Part shown: piece by piece, positions 53,455-63,836 of the stretch
Layout: every line of letters begins with the position of its first letter
How positions within the stretch are numbered: position 1 is the first letter of the stretch
Origin: Emiliania huxleyi CCMP1516
Lineage: Eukaryota; Haptophyta; Isochrysidales; Noelaerhabdaceae
Assembly: GCF_000372725.1 (NCBI RefSeq)
Contig: NW_005200784.1
Location: 680,954 to 744,953, forward strand
Direction: 5' to 3'
Length of the DNA: 64,000 nucleotides
Position numbers and translations under genes: made by a program
Notes under the pieces: generated by a model
Database searches by the model: none
The model's input: the letters and a program-made list of their open reading frames with translations, nothing else
What the model was told of the DNA's origin: nothing

Positions 53455-53979
53455 AAAGCGCCCCCCCCCCGCAGGCTCGCCTCGCGGGACGGCGCTGCGG
53501 ACGACAGCGGCGACACGCGCCCCGCCGCCCACGACCAGAGCGAGGCGCCTGCGGCGGCGAACTAGGCCATTAGTTCATTGATTGGCGTCGAATGATAGCC
53601 GCCCACGACCAGAGCGAGGCGCCTGCGGCGAAGCAACTTCCTTTCGATGAGTTCACGTTCAAGCACAGCCGCCTCACGGCCAGAGCGAAGAGCGCCGATG
53701 GACGACGCCGACGGCGACCGCGAGAAAGCGCCTGTGATTGCACTCAATCAATTCAATTTCCTATTAGCGCTGCTTCATCATAGCCGGACTAGGACAAGGC
53801 GCCTCTTCCTCCAGACAAGCTCGGGTCGCGCGAGCCGCACCCCTCGCAGCCCTGCTCCCCTGCACCGCCCACCGCCCCGCCACCCACCGCCCCGCCGCCC
53901 TTCCCCTCTCCACCCGCCGCCTCGCCGCCCTGCCCCTCGCCCTCGCGGCCCCGCACGTGCGTGAGAGCGACGTCGCCTA
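53455..53979 (+). repeat. Second copy of the 52388-52560 segment and flank
   Basis: 53455-53620 is a direct repeat of 52388-52560. The remainder (53640-53979) is C-rich with no gene. Confidence 0.7.
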
Positions 53980-55078
53980 TCATCCGCAATCCACCACCAG
54001 CTGAACAGCGGACTGGAGTCCGGCGTGCTTCGCCGCGTCGATGCCCTTCTCCAGCCACGCCGCCACCGCCTCGTTCTTGACCTTGCGCGCGAAGTGTGCC
54101 GCCGTCCTCCCCTCGCCGTCGGGGCGAGAGCGGTCGGCGCCTAGAGGGGCCGTCCATTCATTAAGCGAGGCTTCAACCCTGTGCCCCGCTCCGCACTAGA
54201 GAGGACACGGCGCCGCGCGAGACCAACAGCCGGCAGCACGCCTGAGCAGCGCCGGCGGCCATGTTGTGATGAGCGGTTTGGTCATGGACCGGCGCGGCCA
54301 AGGCGGCACCGCGCCTCGCTGCCGCTCCTCGCCATGCATGCGAAGGAAAGCGCGGTCTGCCTACGTGTGAGGAGGCCTCCGAAGCCTCGGGGATGGGCCC
54401 GCAGAGACTGCGAGGGCTGGAGGTCGCTTGCCCCGTCATGTTCGGCTTGTCGACCTCTGCGCCCGCGTCGAGGAGCAGCCGGGCGCACGACTCCTTCCCC
54501 ATGATGCACGCCTCCACAGAGAGATTAGGCTTAGGGCTAACCGATAGGATTCTCCCACCCCATGATCCGCACAACGCCTCCATCAGCGCCGTCACGCCCG
54601 CCCGGCTCGTGATTTCCACGCTGCAGCCGGACTCGAGCAGTTTCTCGACAATCGCGTCGTGCCCGTTGACGCAGGCGTACTTGAGCGGCGTCAGTCCAGA
54701 CCGGCCCGGCCTGTTTACGATGTCCTGCTGGAAGGGGTCCGAGCGCGCCTCGGCGAGCAGCCGATTCACCTCGACGCGGTCGCCGTTGAGGCAGGCCTTG
54801 CAGAGCGGCGAGTCGGACCGATCCGTCCACAGCTCCTCACACATGTTGGGGATAGAGGGGCTCTCGCCGCTCGACTTGCTGGACAGCTCCTCGTACGCCT
54901 CTGAGATGCTCAAGAAGAGGGCTGCATCGCCGTCCTTCTTGTCGGGGTGGTGCTGCAGCGCGAGGGTGCGGAACGCACGCTTGATTTCGGCAGGGCTCGC
55001 GTCGAGGCTGACTCCGAGCACCTCGTTCGCGGTGAGTTTTCGCTGCCTTGAGAAGAACATTGCGCTACCTGTGGCCAT
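53980..55078 (-). CDS. J-domain / ankyrin-repeat protein
   Basis: Exons as read: 55078-54578, 54511-54432, 54360-54315, 54241-54214 and 54140-53980 (271 residues). All four introns are GC-AG, 66-73 bp. The N-terminal J domain has [18 protein letters not shown] and the HPD motif ([10 protein letters not shown]), so it should stimulate an Hsp70. Ankyrin repeats follow: [76 protein letters not shown] and [20 protein letters not shown]. Splicing restores the ankyrin consensus at each join, which is strong support. Intron 1 begins with a near copy of exon 2. A unique feature is four short exons cutting through single repeats. Partner and location unknown. ATG 55078 is followed by a second Met at 55060. 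Confidence 0.85.
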
Positions 55079-55114
55079 GCGGTGCCCAAGAGAAAAAGAA
55101 TTGAGCAGGGAGTG

Positions 55115-55265
55115 CGCCGCGAAAGCTGCTCGACAGGCTGCGGGCATCGCTGCGGCAAAAGAGCCCGCCCTCTACTTTGCTTTCGCCGCGTTTTACGACA
55201 ACTTTCGGTTTATCATAGCCGCCGAACTTTAGCTCGCTGTTTCTTTGTATATAGGCGTCTCGCAG
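55115..55265. repeat. Dispersed repeat R5, copy 1
   Basis: GCTGCTCGACAGGCTGCGGG through AACTTTCGGTTTATCATAGC to CTCGCTGTTTCTTT; almost identical at 60262-60400. One frame ([20 protein letters not shown]) is open in both. It sits directly upstream of the J-domain gene and may contain its promoter. Confidence 0.85.
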
Positions 55266-55269
55266 AAGA

Positions 55270-55340
55270 AAAAAGAATTTTACAAAGCTCCCTCGCACAA
55301 CACTGGGCACGGGACTGGCGCGCACTGGCACTAACACAGG
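55270..55340 (+). repeat. Dispersed repeat R4, copy 3
   Basis: AAGAATTTTACAAAGCTCCC and GGCACGGGACTGGCGCGCAC, directly following R5. Confidence 0.8.
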
Positions 55341-55374
55341 TACACCACTGGAGCCGCCTAAGCGACTCCCGCGA

Positions 55375-56105
55375 GGACGGCGAGGCACTTAGCTCCGTGC
55401 ACTCGACCGCCCTCGCCGCTGGCAAGCTCATTCACAATCTGCTCTGCGATGGCCGTGTGAAGAACGACTGAGATGCGCTGCTTCTGCAGCCCCAGCCAGC
55501 TCTTGGTGGTCCAAGTCACCTCATCGAGGTACTGGGCCCGCGTCAGCTTGTTCTGCAGCACGTTCGCCGCCCCCACAGAGGATCTCGCCGACCCCCTTCC
55601 CAAACCCACCGAACGACTCGAACAGCAGCAGCCGCACGTCGACGTCCTTGTCCTCCCTGGCGTAGCGATACTCGCCGCCATAGGACGGTATGCGGCGATC
55701 GCCGCCCACTACCCTGCCCCCCCTAGTATGCCATCGGGACCAGTCCCCTGCCCCCTCTCGCCCTTGCTCTTCCTCTCTCCCTCCATTCCCTCGCCCCCAT
55801 ACCCCTCACACTCCCCTCCATCCCCCTCCCCCTCCCCCTCGCCTCCCCCTCCCTCCGCGCGGTAGGGCCCATGCCCCTCGACCATGTTCCGGTAGAACGC
55901 CTCGGTGTTGCCGAAGGCGACAAAAGCGCCCTTCCGACCATGCTCCCCGCCGCGGGTGAGGGGGCAGACAACCTTGACATCGCCTGAAAAGCGCTTGCCG
56001 CCCCTGCCAATGTTGCACGCGTCCACGTCGGGTTGTTTGTTGTAACTCTGACCGGGTGCCCACAGGGCCCAAAAAAAGAAATGAAAAAAGAAATGGGGCA
56101 CCCCC
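55375..56105 (-). pseudogene. Repetitive-family (NTEE type) gene fragment
   Basis: Minus-strand blocks in changing frames: DVDACNIGRGGKRFSGDVKV ... GAFVAFGNTEAFYRNMVEGH, a low-complexity Gly/Glu break (about 55800-55860), then SYGGEYRYAREDKDVDVRLL ... ESFGGFGKGVGEIL and NVLQNKLTRAQYLDEVTWTT ... LQKQRISVVLHTAIAEQIV. The order and motifs parallel the plus-strand fragment at 8578-9274. At least one frameshift and the simple-sequence insert make it unlikely to be functional. Function of the family unknown; its recurrence suggests a mobile or rapidly duplicating gene. Confidence 0.5.
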
Positions 56106-57000
56106 GATCGCAGCACTTCGTGTTGGCCAGTCGAGAAATTGAGAGTGTGACTAGGAGGGTGGGACGCTGGGGATTCTCAAAGGTATACCCTTGGAATGGC
56201 CGGATCCAGCCTTAAAATACGAGATCGCGCGCGCTTCACGCACAGCACCGCCTGTTCTCCGCGGCTGTGTGACGACGCGTGCCGTGTACCAGCAGAGTTG
56301 GGCGCGCGCGGCGCGACGGCGCCCGCGAGGGAAGGCGCGGGTGCAGCGGCCGCCGGCGGCCGTACCGCCCGCCAGCCGGCGCAGCAGCGGCCAGCGCAGC
56401 GGCCGCCGGCGCAGCAGCCAGAGCAGCCGGTGCGCGCCTTGCGAGGCGAGTACTGCCGTCCGGCAGCCTTGAGGCGGCCGGGCGGCAGTACTCGTTCGAA
56501 CTTTGCGAGCCGTGCGCGCGCCGAGGCGCCCGCGGCGCGCGCCCGCCCGGCTGCCAGTAGGAGGCGGCGCAATATGGCCTATAGTACAGCCCTTGAGGAG
56601 GAGGAAGAGGCTGGCTGGCAGTGCTGTATGCCGCCGAGGGGCAGTTTTGGGGTGCTGTCCCCATCCCACGGGCTGAGCCCTGGCCTCGACACCTCGACAC
56701 CAAACCTCGACACCGACTCGACACCTCGACACCCCATGCCAACTCGACCAACTCGACACCCCTCGACACCCCTCGACACCATCTAGGCTGGGACCATGCT
56801 CGTCCGTGTCAAGGTGCCAAACTCGACACCTCGACACCCCTCGACACCGCTCGACACCGCTCGACACCGCTCGACACCGCTCGACACCGCTCGACACCGC
56901 TCGACACCACACCTCGACGGGGACCCTCTGAGACGACAGGCACCCTCTGAGCGGCGCAGCCTCTGAGGCTACGGGGACCCTCTGAGACGCCAAGGCAAGC
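56106..57000. repeat. Hairpin and TCGACACC minisatellite region
   Basis: 56446-56495 is an inverted repeat (CGAGTACTGCCG ... CGGCAGTACTCG). 56685-56910 is a dense TCGACACC(GC) array. Long frames on both strands are shadows of these repeats. Confidence 0.8.
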
Positions 57001-57065
57001 CCCGCGAGGCCGCTCCTCAGAGGGGGTTGTCAGCGGTATTTCAAGTCTGTCGTGATCCCCCACCA

Positions 57066-57224
57066 AGCAGAGAGAACCCCCCCCAGTTTCCATTTTTCGG
57101 ATACCTCAAGTTCGAGTTCACGCGGACGCCGTGGCGCCTCATGGCCAAGCTGGAGCAGGGGAAGGACGTGGAGATCACTACCTCCTCCTCGGGCGGCCGC
57201 TCCAAGCACATCCTCAAAAGTTGA
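57066..57224 (+). CDS. Possible terminal exon of an unidentified gene
   Basis: After CCCCCCCAG, resembling a 3' splice site near 57088, a frame reads FPFFGYLKFEFTRTPWRLMA ... KLEQGKDVEITTSSSGGRSK and stops at 57224. It is compact and protein-like but too short to name. Upstream exons would have to lie in or beyond the minisatellite, so it may be a remnant. The region 57225-57682 shows nothing else. Confidence 0.35.
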   Translation, partial: SRENPPQFPFFGYLKFEFTRTPWRLMAKLEQGKDVEITTSSSGGRSKHILKS

Positions 57225-57682
57225 CGGGTCGGCGCCGCGGGCCGCGCGAAGCTGTCGCGCAGGCCGGGCTCGGCGCGGGCGCTGTGAGCCTGCAGCAGCA
57301 GTAAAAGCGTATGTGGTCTCTGGTCTGCCGGGCGCTCGAGCATAGAAGAATATAGGCTGCAGGCTCAGGTAGTAAAACATTATGATGACCAAGGCGAGCC
57401 GCAGACCAAGGCGCTACGTCACGAAATAATACGCATCCAGGCTTCCCCCCGGGGAAAACTGCTTACGCACCACCCCAGTCCCTAGCCCTCACTCCCCAGC
57501 ATCTACACCCTCCTACCCTGACTCCCACCCTACCATCTCTCTGAAGTTGAGCGACGAAACAAGCGAGGGCAAGAAGCTTGCAAAGCGGGTGGCAAGACGT
57601 CTCGTCGCCCCGCCTCATGCCCGGCCGCGAGCGGCGAGCCAGTGTAGCTCGGCACACCGAACTGTCCCATCTTCCTGGCCGG

Positions 57683-59069
57683 TTAGCAGGAAATCCACGC
57701 CTCGATCTCCCCATTTGGAAATTCGACTGTGTGATGGTTGTCGCCGTGGTACTCCCGGCGGCCTAGGGAAGGAGAGTGCTGCCGAGTGTATGGGCGAGCC
57801 GAAGGGAAGTATCTGTGTGGACTTCTGCGTGGCGCACCGTGGCCGACATTGCTGTCAGCGGCGCAGTACTCGACGTCGTCGATACCGAGGCAGAAGTAAG
57901 GGGGCAACGAATCGCACCGGCCGGAACCAAAAAAGCCAAAGAACCACCCCGGTTCATAGTTGCAGAGGCCGTCTCCGCAGTCCGAGTGGCGCGGAGTGAG
58001 GCCGTCGACCCTGCAGACCTCGCATGGCGCACCATGCCTGCACTTGCCATCGATGCATTTGCCGGCTCCAGCGCCCAAGCACTGCGCGAGCCATGTGAGG
58101 GAAGCGTGGATATGGGGTTGAGGGGGGTGGGGCAGGGGGGAGCTTACGTGGCTGCCGCTGCTGCACGCGTCCTCGTGTCGACCTGGGCTGTTTGAGCAGG
58201 CCCCGTTGATGCAGATCCGGTACGGGTCGCAGTCTCCATGCCCAGGTCGCCAGCACGGGTCGGAGCACCTATAGCTCACCCTCTGTGTCAGGAAAGAGAA
58301 GTAAAAGCAGCAAGGACGAGCCTATAAGTTCTTACTGGTTGTCGTTGCTGCAGGTCTTTGTGCAGGTCCAGTCGTGACAGCGGCCGCTCTGGCACTGGGA
58401 ACCATCCCAGTTCTTGCACGGGCTGCCTGAGGGGAGGTTGCCGCACTGGTCCCACCTGTTGCCGTGGCCGTGCGGGCAGCAGCGCTTGTCAAAGTTGCTC
58501 CAGTCGCGACACGCGCCAGACAAGCACTCCCCGTCAGCGCCGCAACTCTCGCCATTCTCTCTATTGGCCCTGGTGCAGGTCCAGTCGTGACAGCGGCCGC
58601 TCTGGCACTGGGAACCATCCCAGTTCTTGCACGCGCTGCCTGAGGGGAGGTTGCCGCACTGGTCCCACCTGTTGCCGTGGCCGTGCGGGCAGCAGCGCTT
58701 GTCAAAGTTGCTCCAGTCGCGACACGCGCCAGACAAGCACTGATCGTCGTTGCTGCAGCCGTCGCCGGACCCCCTATCGCGACTCCCTCCTTTGCGCGAG
58801 TCCCGGAGGGAGTCGTATGATGCGCCCGCGCACGAGGCGCAGCAGTAGTGCTGGATGTCCTCCGGCACAGACGGGCAATATCCCATGGACAGCACCTCGG
58901 CGCAGGTGCTCACTTGGACGCCGAGGGCGGTGGCAAACGCGGGCACCGCAGCGTCGTCGTCAACACACGTCGAGATGGGCGCGAATCCCAGGCTGTGCGG
59001 CAGAATGGCCGCGACAAGTAGTAGAATCGCCCGCCCCGCCCGCGCGAGGTGGCATCGTGGTTGGTGCAT
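57683..59069 (-). CDS. Secreted Cys-rich protein with tandem repeats
   Basis: Exons 59069-58336, 58268-58148 and 58081-57683; both introns are GT-AG (67 and 66 bp), giving 417 residues. The N-terminus MHQPRCHLARAGRAILLLVA ... ILPHSLGFAP is a signal peptide. Next come a Cys-containing module (TCAEVLSMGYCPSVPED...YCCASCAG), then two nearly identical copies, each about 60 residues, of a Cys-rich unit (CLSGACRDWSNFDKRCCPHG ... CKNWDGSQCQSGRCHDWTCT), and further Cys-rich blocks (CSDPCWRPGHGDCDPYRICI, CLGAGAGKCIDGKCRHGAPC). The spacing resembles Dickkopf- or EGF-like disulfide knots seen in many algal secreted proteins. The last about 55 residues lack Cys and may be misread intron. Extracellular location is likely; function unknown. 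Confidence 0.75.
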
Positions 59070-59139
59070 TGCGGCGCCAAGGGCTCCCGCAATCAAAGGG
59101 CGCGACCGATGGCGGGCACCTTGACTTTTTTAACGTTTT

Positions 59140-59640
59140 TGGCTTTTTCAGAAAGAAAGAAAACCAGGCCAAGGGAGTTTTCCTTGCTAGAAAGAAAGAA
59201 AACAGACAAACCAACCGAGGGATGGGAGGAGGACAAGGTCCCCACCTGCACGAGCAGGATCTTGGAAGGAAGGACGATCAGGGACACAGGGGAACGGGAG
59301 CGGGGAGCGCACGAGCGCATCGCGACACGGAGGGGGGCTGGGCAGGGTTCACCCACACGACAGGGTCCCAGGACCTCTCTCGTATAGGACGGGTTGCACC
59401 CGGTGGCACGGGGGCAGGCGCGGGCCTCCTACTGGTTGCGCTCTCTCCTAGTTCTCCTGCTCCTGACAAGGGGACAGCGCGACAGTTCGCAGCCTTGCTC
59501 GGCACTTGGAGCACTTGGAGTGCAGTCATCAACCTCACGTCCAGGGCCGGGGAGCTGAGAAGCGCACCCAGCGGGCCGGATGATCGGGATCGGGTTACGG
59601 GCAAGAGAGCCCTAGCCCTGGGGGGCGCGCGTTCGCAGGG
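59140..59640 (+). repeat. R3 copy 2 followed by reversed R1
   Basis: 59157-59230 has two GAAAGAAAGAAAAC stretches as in retroelement tails; 59237-59485 matches R3; 59530-59640 is R1 reversed (GCGCACCCAGCGGGCCGGAT). Confidence 0.8.
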
Positions 59641-60261
59641 AAAGGGCCATAAAGTAAACACAGGTCTCCGAGGGTTGGTTCTGCGCTTTGGGTGGGCACG
59701 CTTGGCATTCTTTTTCTTCAGAAAGAAAGAAAACAGGCAGCAGTCCGTACAAATAGGACGAGAGAGACGTTTCGGAAAGCATGCGCGACGCTGCCTCTTT
59801 GCGCCGCTCGCGCTCGCGGCGACGGGAGACATGGCCGCCGATGCGGCTCGCACTCCCTCGGCGGGCCTCCGTCCCACAGCCGCCCGGGCGTGCCAGGGGT
59901 CGGCCTGGCACTGCGCTGCTCGCACGCTGCACTGCACAAAGCTGCGACAACAAGGGGAGGCTCCTGAGCTTGAGCGTTGTGCAGTGCAGCTGCGGGTGCT
60001 CGTGGACGGCTGTGCAGTGGTGAGAGCGCCTGATTGGAGGCGAGCTGGTGCTGCGCCAGGGTGCGCAGCATGCTCTCTCGCTCTGTCCTGAGGCATGCTG
60101 GCTGGCGCCCAGCACAATGCCCTCAATGCATTGCTCCACGCCGTGCTGGCTGGTGCAGTACTGCCAGGGCGCCGACCGCCGCGCGGGGTGCGCGTCGCCG
60201 CGCGTGGCACGGATGGCTCGAGAGGCGCGGCTGTCGGTCAACCCCGCGGCGCATGGGCGCC
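59641..60261. other. Intergenic, nothing identified
   Basis: Contains another AGAAAGAAAGAAAAC stretch (59722) and GC-rich frames without recognisable motifs. Confidence 0.45.
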
Positions 60262-60400
60262 GCGGAAGCTGCTCGACAGGCTGCGGGCATCGCTGCGGCA
60301 AAAGAGCCCGCCCTCTACTTTGCTTTCGCCGCGTTTTACGACAACTTTCGGTTTATCATAGCCGCCGAACTTTACCTCGCTGTTTCTTTATAGGCGTCTC
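60262..60400. repeat. Dispersed repeat R5, copy 2
   Basis: Near-identical to 55115-55265, including AACTTTCGGTTTATCATAGC. Confidence 0.85.
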
Positions 60401-60562
60401 GCAGCTGCGTATTCTCGTATTATCTTCGAGTAGTTGCGTGGGGGCGGTACGTATTCTCGTATCAGTAGCTAGTGTCGTGTCCACTAGCTCCGAGTAGAGG
60501 GTGCGTTCTGCTGCTAGGTAGGGGAAACCCGGAGCGCGGTACTATCCCTCGGAGAACCGTGT

Positions 60563-60705
60563 TATGGCCCTGCGACCGCGCACCCCCCAGGGCTAGGGCT
60601 CTCTAGCCCGTAACCCGATCCCGAGCATCCGGCCCGCTGGGTGCGCTTCTCAGCTCCCCGGCCCTGGATGTGAGGCTGATGACTGCACTCCAAGTGCTCC
60701 AAGAC
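60563..60705 (+). repeat. Dispersed repeat R1, last copy
   Basis: CCCCCCAGGGCTAGGGCTCT, CCGCTGGGTGCGCTTCTCAG and CTCCAAGTGCTCCAA, running directly into a retroelement tail. Confidence 0.8.
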
Positions 60706-60872
60706 AACCCAAGGGAGGGATGGGGAGGACGGCACGCCGCCACCACACAGGGATTTTAAGGAGAGGGGTGTGGTGCTAGCCGTCGCCCACCTTGGGCGTC
60801 CTCTTCCTATCTCTCTTCGGTCTTCGCAGTCTCTCTCCGATTCTCGCTGCAACCTTCGTGCCACCTCGCGCT
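60706..60872 (-). mobile_element. 5'-truncated retroelement copy
   Basis: Reversed relative to 1763-3022: ACAACCCAAGGGAGGGAT, AGGGATTTTAAGGAGAGG, then sequence matching the ORF end (GCGAGAGA-type region, CCTTCGTGCCACCTCGCG). Confidence 0.75.
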
Positions 60873-61049
60873 CAAGGGTGGGCGCTGTGGACCCCCTACT
60901 TACAGGGGAATGGCAAGGGCCCCTTTTCTAGTCTGTGACTGTGTGTAGAGCAAGAGCTCAGAGATGTCACACTCTCTCAGTGTTTTCAATAAAGAAAAAA
61001 ACGTGCATGAGCGCATGCGGTCGCTCGCTGTCGCTGCGCTGATCCTTTG

Positions 61050-61215
61050 CAGGGTTCACCCACACGACAGGGTCCCAGGGATTCCTCTCTCGTATAGGAC
61101 GGGTTGCACCCGGCGGCACGGGGGCAGGCGCGGGCCGCCTCCTACTGGTTGCGCTCTCCTATAGTTCTCCCTGCTCCTGACAAGGGGACAGCGACAGGTT
61201 CGCAGCCTTGCTCGG
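61050..61215 (+). repeat. R3 partial copy
   Basis: GGGTTCACCCACACGACAGG, CTCTCGTATAGGACGGGTTG and CTACTGGTTGCGCTCTCC. Confidence 0.75.
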
Positions 61216-61239
61216 CGCCGCGCATTCTTTTTCTTCAGA

Positions 61240-61505
61240 GCCTAAAAGAAAGAAAGAAAACAGACAACCCAAGGGAGGGATGGGAGGACGGCACGCCGCC
61301 ACCACACAGGGATTTTAAGGAGAGGGGTGTGATGCGCTAGCCCTCGCCCACCCGTAGGGAGTCCGCCTCTTCCTATCTCTCTTCGCAGTCTCTCGCCGAT
61401 TCTCGCTGCAACCTTCATGCCACCTCGCGGTCGTCCCACTCTCGTCGTTCTCTCTCTTGTCGCTTCTTCCTCTGTCGCGGGTCGCTCTCCTCTGCCTCGT
61501 CCTGC
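61240..61505 (-). mobile_element. 5'-truncated retroelement copy with preserved ORF end
   Basis: Reversed. It has the TTTC tail, the CACACAGGGATTTTAAGGAG block and an open frame whose C-terminus (ERTTRVGRPRGGMKVAARIG) is the same as in the 1763-2881 ORF. Confidence 0.8.
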
Positions 61506-61750
61506 GACGGCGCTCTTCAGAGCCTTAAAAGAAAGAAAGAAAACACACAACCCAAGGGCATCCCTCCCTTGGGTTGTCTGTTTTCTTTCTTTCTTTTAGG
61601 GAGGATGGGAGGACGGCACGCCGCCACCACACAGGGATTTTCAGTGTATGTAGCTCTTACGTACATTCCCGTAGGAGGACTCTGCTGACAGGGTTTGCGA
61701 TGAGGAGCGACCCGAAGGGTTATTTTAAGGAGAGGGGTGTGGTGCTAGCA
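61506..61750. mobile_element. Head-to-head retroelement tails and fragments
   Basis: 61525-61600 is an inverted pair of tails: AAAGAAAGAAAAC...CAACCCAAGG then CCTTGGGTTG...TTTCTTTC. A further reversed fragment follows (GGGAGGACGGCACGCCGCCA at about 61605), and AAGGAGAGGGGTGTGGTG pieces recur to 61760, marking nested or rearranged insertions. Confidence 0.7.
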
Positions 61751-62182
61751 CGGAGAGGGGTGTGGTGCGTGAGTGAGTGAGTATTCTTGATACGAAACCA
61801 CGACGACACACACCAGTCGACTCGTATCGGTTGCCTCCAATGAACGGCGGAGCTATTCTCGCGCCCACACCACACCTGGCTCCAACGTGGACACGCCCAT
61901 AGGCATAGCTGGGGACACCACTAGGTCACGCATGGCATCAGAAGTTTTATCTCTGGGCCCCGAAAGGCATCTCTAGCAGCGTCGTGACGCATGCGCCCTC
62001 CCCTCGACACACACACACACATGGTGTGGTGCTAGCCTCAATAAGAAAATAAAGGTCCGGCATTCTTTGTTGTTATAAATTTGTTCGTCTTCAAATTTGG
62101 CCGGCGAAATTCTTTTTAAGCGTGCCCAGTGTTGTGCGAGGGAGTTTTGTTGTAAGATTCTTTTTCTTCAGCCGCATGCCCG
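61751..62182 (+). other. Upstream region of the hydrolase, with R4 copy 4
   Basis: 62107-62170 is reversed R4 (GTGTTGTGCGAGGGAGTTTT). The R4 copy ends about 15 bp before the hydrolase ATG, so the repeat forms its 5' leader or core promoter. Nothing else recognised. Confidence 0.5.
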
Positions 62183-63836
62183 ATGCGGTCGCTCGCTGCG
62201 CTGATCCTTTGCCTGCCAGCCGGCAACGCCGTCTCGAGCACGGCGCTGCGTGCGGCGGCGCGGCCGGCGCTGGTGCCGTCCGCCTCACCGAGGGTCTCAG
62301 GCGCGATGACGGCGGCGACGGCGACCGCGAGGCCAAAGTTCATGCCCTCGCCGCAGGCGGTCGCCGAGCTTACGGAGAGTGCGACGAAGGACATGCTCGA
62401 CCGCGTCGAGGCGATGCCGCTCGATCTGCCGTCGTACGGTATCGTCGAGGCGTCGTTCGTGCGCACGGGCGTTGCTCCGTCAGAGGGGACGCCGCCGGTG
62501 GTGCTTCTGCACGGCTTCGACAGCAGCTGTCTCGAGTTTCGCCGCACGCTGCCGAAGCTTGAGGCGCTCGGCGTGGAAGCGTACGCGCTCGACCTGCTCG
62601 GCTGGGGCTTTGGCGACACGGGCGGCGGCGACGTGAGCGTCGAGGCGAAGCGGGCGGCGCTGCTCGAGTTCCGACGCCAGGTGCTCGGAGACAGGCAGAT
62701 GACGCTGCTGGGAGTGTCGCTCGGCGCGGCGGTGGTCATTGACTTCAACGCCGTCCACAGCGACGCGGTCGCGTCCGCCATCCTCGTTGACCCGCAGGGC
62801 TTCATCGACGGCGCGCCGCCCGTGCCCGAGCCGTTCGCGCGCGGTGGCATCCGCGTGCTAGGCTCTTGGCCGCTCCGCTCGCTCGCCAACCAGCTGGCGT
62901 ACGCCGACACGGACGCATTCGCCACCGACGACGCGATCCGGGTCGGGCTGCTCCACTGCGCGAGGCCCTCGTGGGAGGACGACTCCGTGTCCTGGCTGCT
63001 CGGGGGCGGCTACTCCGTCTCGTCGCTCGTGCCGCGGCTCGCGCCCAAGCCGACTGCAATCCTCTGGGGACGGCAGGTACGAGCGTCCTGCCGCCGGACG
63101 CCGGACGTGCTGTGAGCAGCGCCTCTTCACGGGGGCGCCTGTCAACAGGACGAGATCCTGCCGCCGGCCGAGTTCGCGCCCAAGTTCGTCGCGGCGCTGC
63201 CCGGCGCTGCGTTCCGCTGGGTCGAAGAGTGCGGGCACTCGCCGCACCTCGAGCAGGCGAGATAGGGGGAGACAGGGGGAGATTCCGGGAGATATGGGCA
63301 CTCGCCGCACCTCGAGCCGCCACGTGCAACCCCAGCGCGGGCCAAACTCCGGATGCTCTCTCACCGCTATTGACCCGCTATCGACCCGCATCTACGCTCG
63401 CCCCGCGCCACGATGCCTCTGACGCCTGTTCCCGCCTCGCGGTGCTCGGCAGCCGGATGCGCTCGCGGCCGCCGTGCGGGCCTTCCTCGACTCTGGGCCC
63501 GACGCCGTGGCCGGCGATGACGATGTCTCCGAGATCGTTCGCCTCGCCAACCGCGGCGCGCTCGAGAAGCTCGCCGACGGCGCGGGGCGGGGCGGGGCTC
63601 GGCGGCGCCTGTCTGGGAGCCCCGCCGAAAGGTTCGTGAGTCCTGCCGTAGGCGTCAAGGAGCTCGACGCATTCCTCGACACGCCAATCCTCGACCCCAA
63701 CGAGCGGGGCGGGCCCCTCGAGCCGCTCAAGGCTTTCGTGCGGAGCGAGCCGGAGACGGCGCAGGTTGCGGCCTCGGTGCTCGCCCTGACCTTCTTCTTC
63801 GTGCTCGCGCGCGGCCTGGTGGCCGTGCTTGGCTGA
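62183..63836 (+). CDS. Alpha/beta hydrolase, probably plastid- or membrane-targeted
   Basis: Exons as read: 62183-63076, 63149-63256 and 63453-63836 (461 residues); introns GT-AG and GC-AG. The N-terminus MRSLAALILCLPAGNAVSST then RAAARPALVPSASPRV fits a signal plus transit peptide. Hydrolase hallmarks: oxyanion strand VVLLHGFDSSCLEFR, nucleophile elbow LLGVSLGAAV (Ser in GxSxG), acid ILWGRQ|DEILPP across the first intron, and His in EECGHSPHLEQ just before the second. The remaining about 120 residues end in a hydrophobic helix (VAASVLALTFFFVLARGLVA). The catalytic triad is therefore complete only when spliced as proposed, which supports both introns. Closest general type is the plastid hydrolase/esterase or haloperoxidase-like group; substrate unknown. 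Intron 2 contains a 22-bp repeat of exon 2. Confidence 0.88.
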
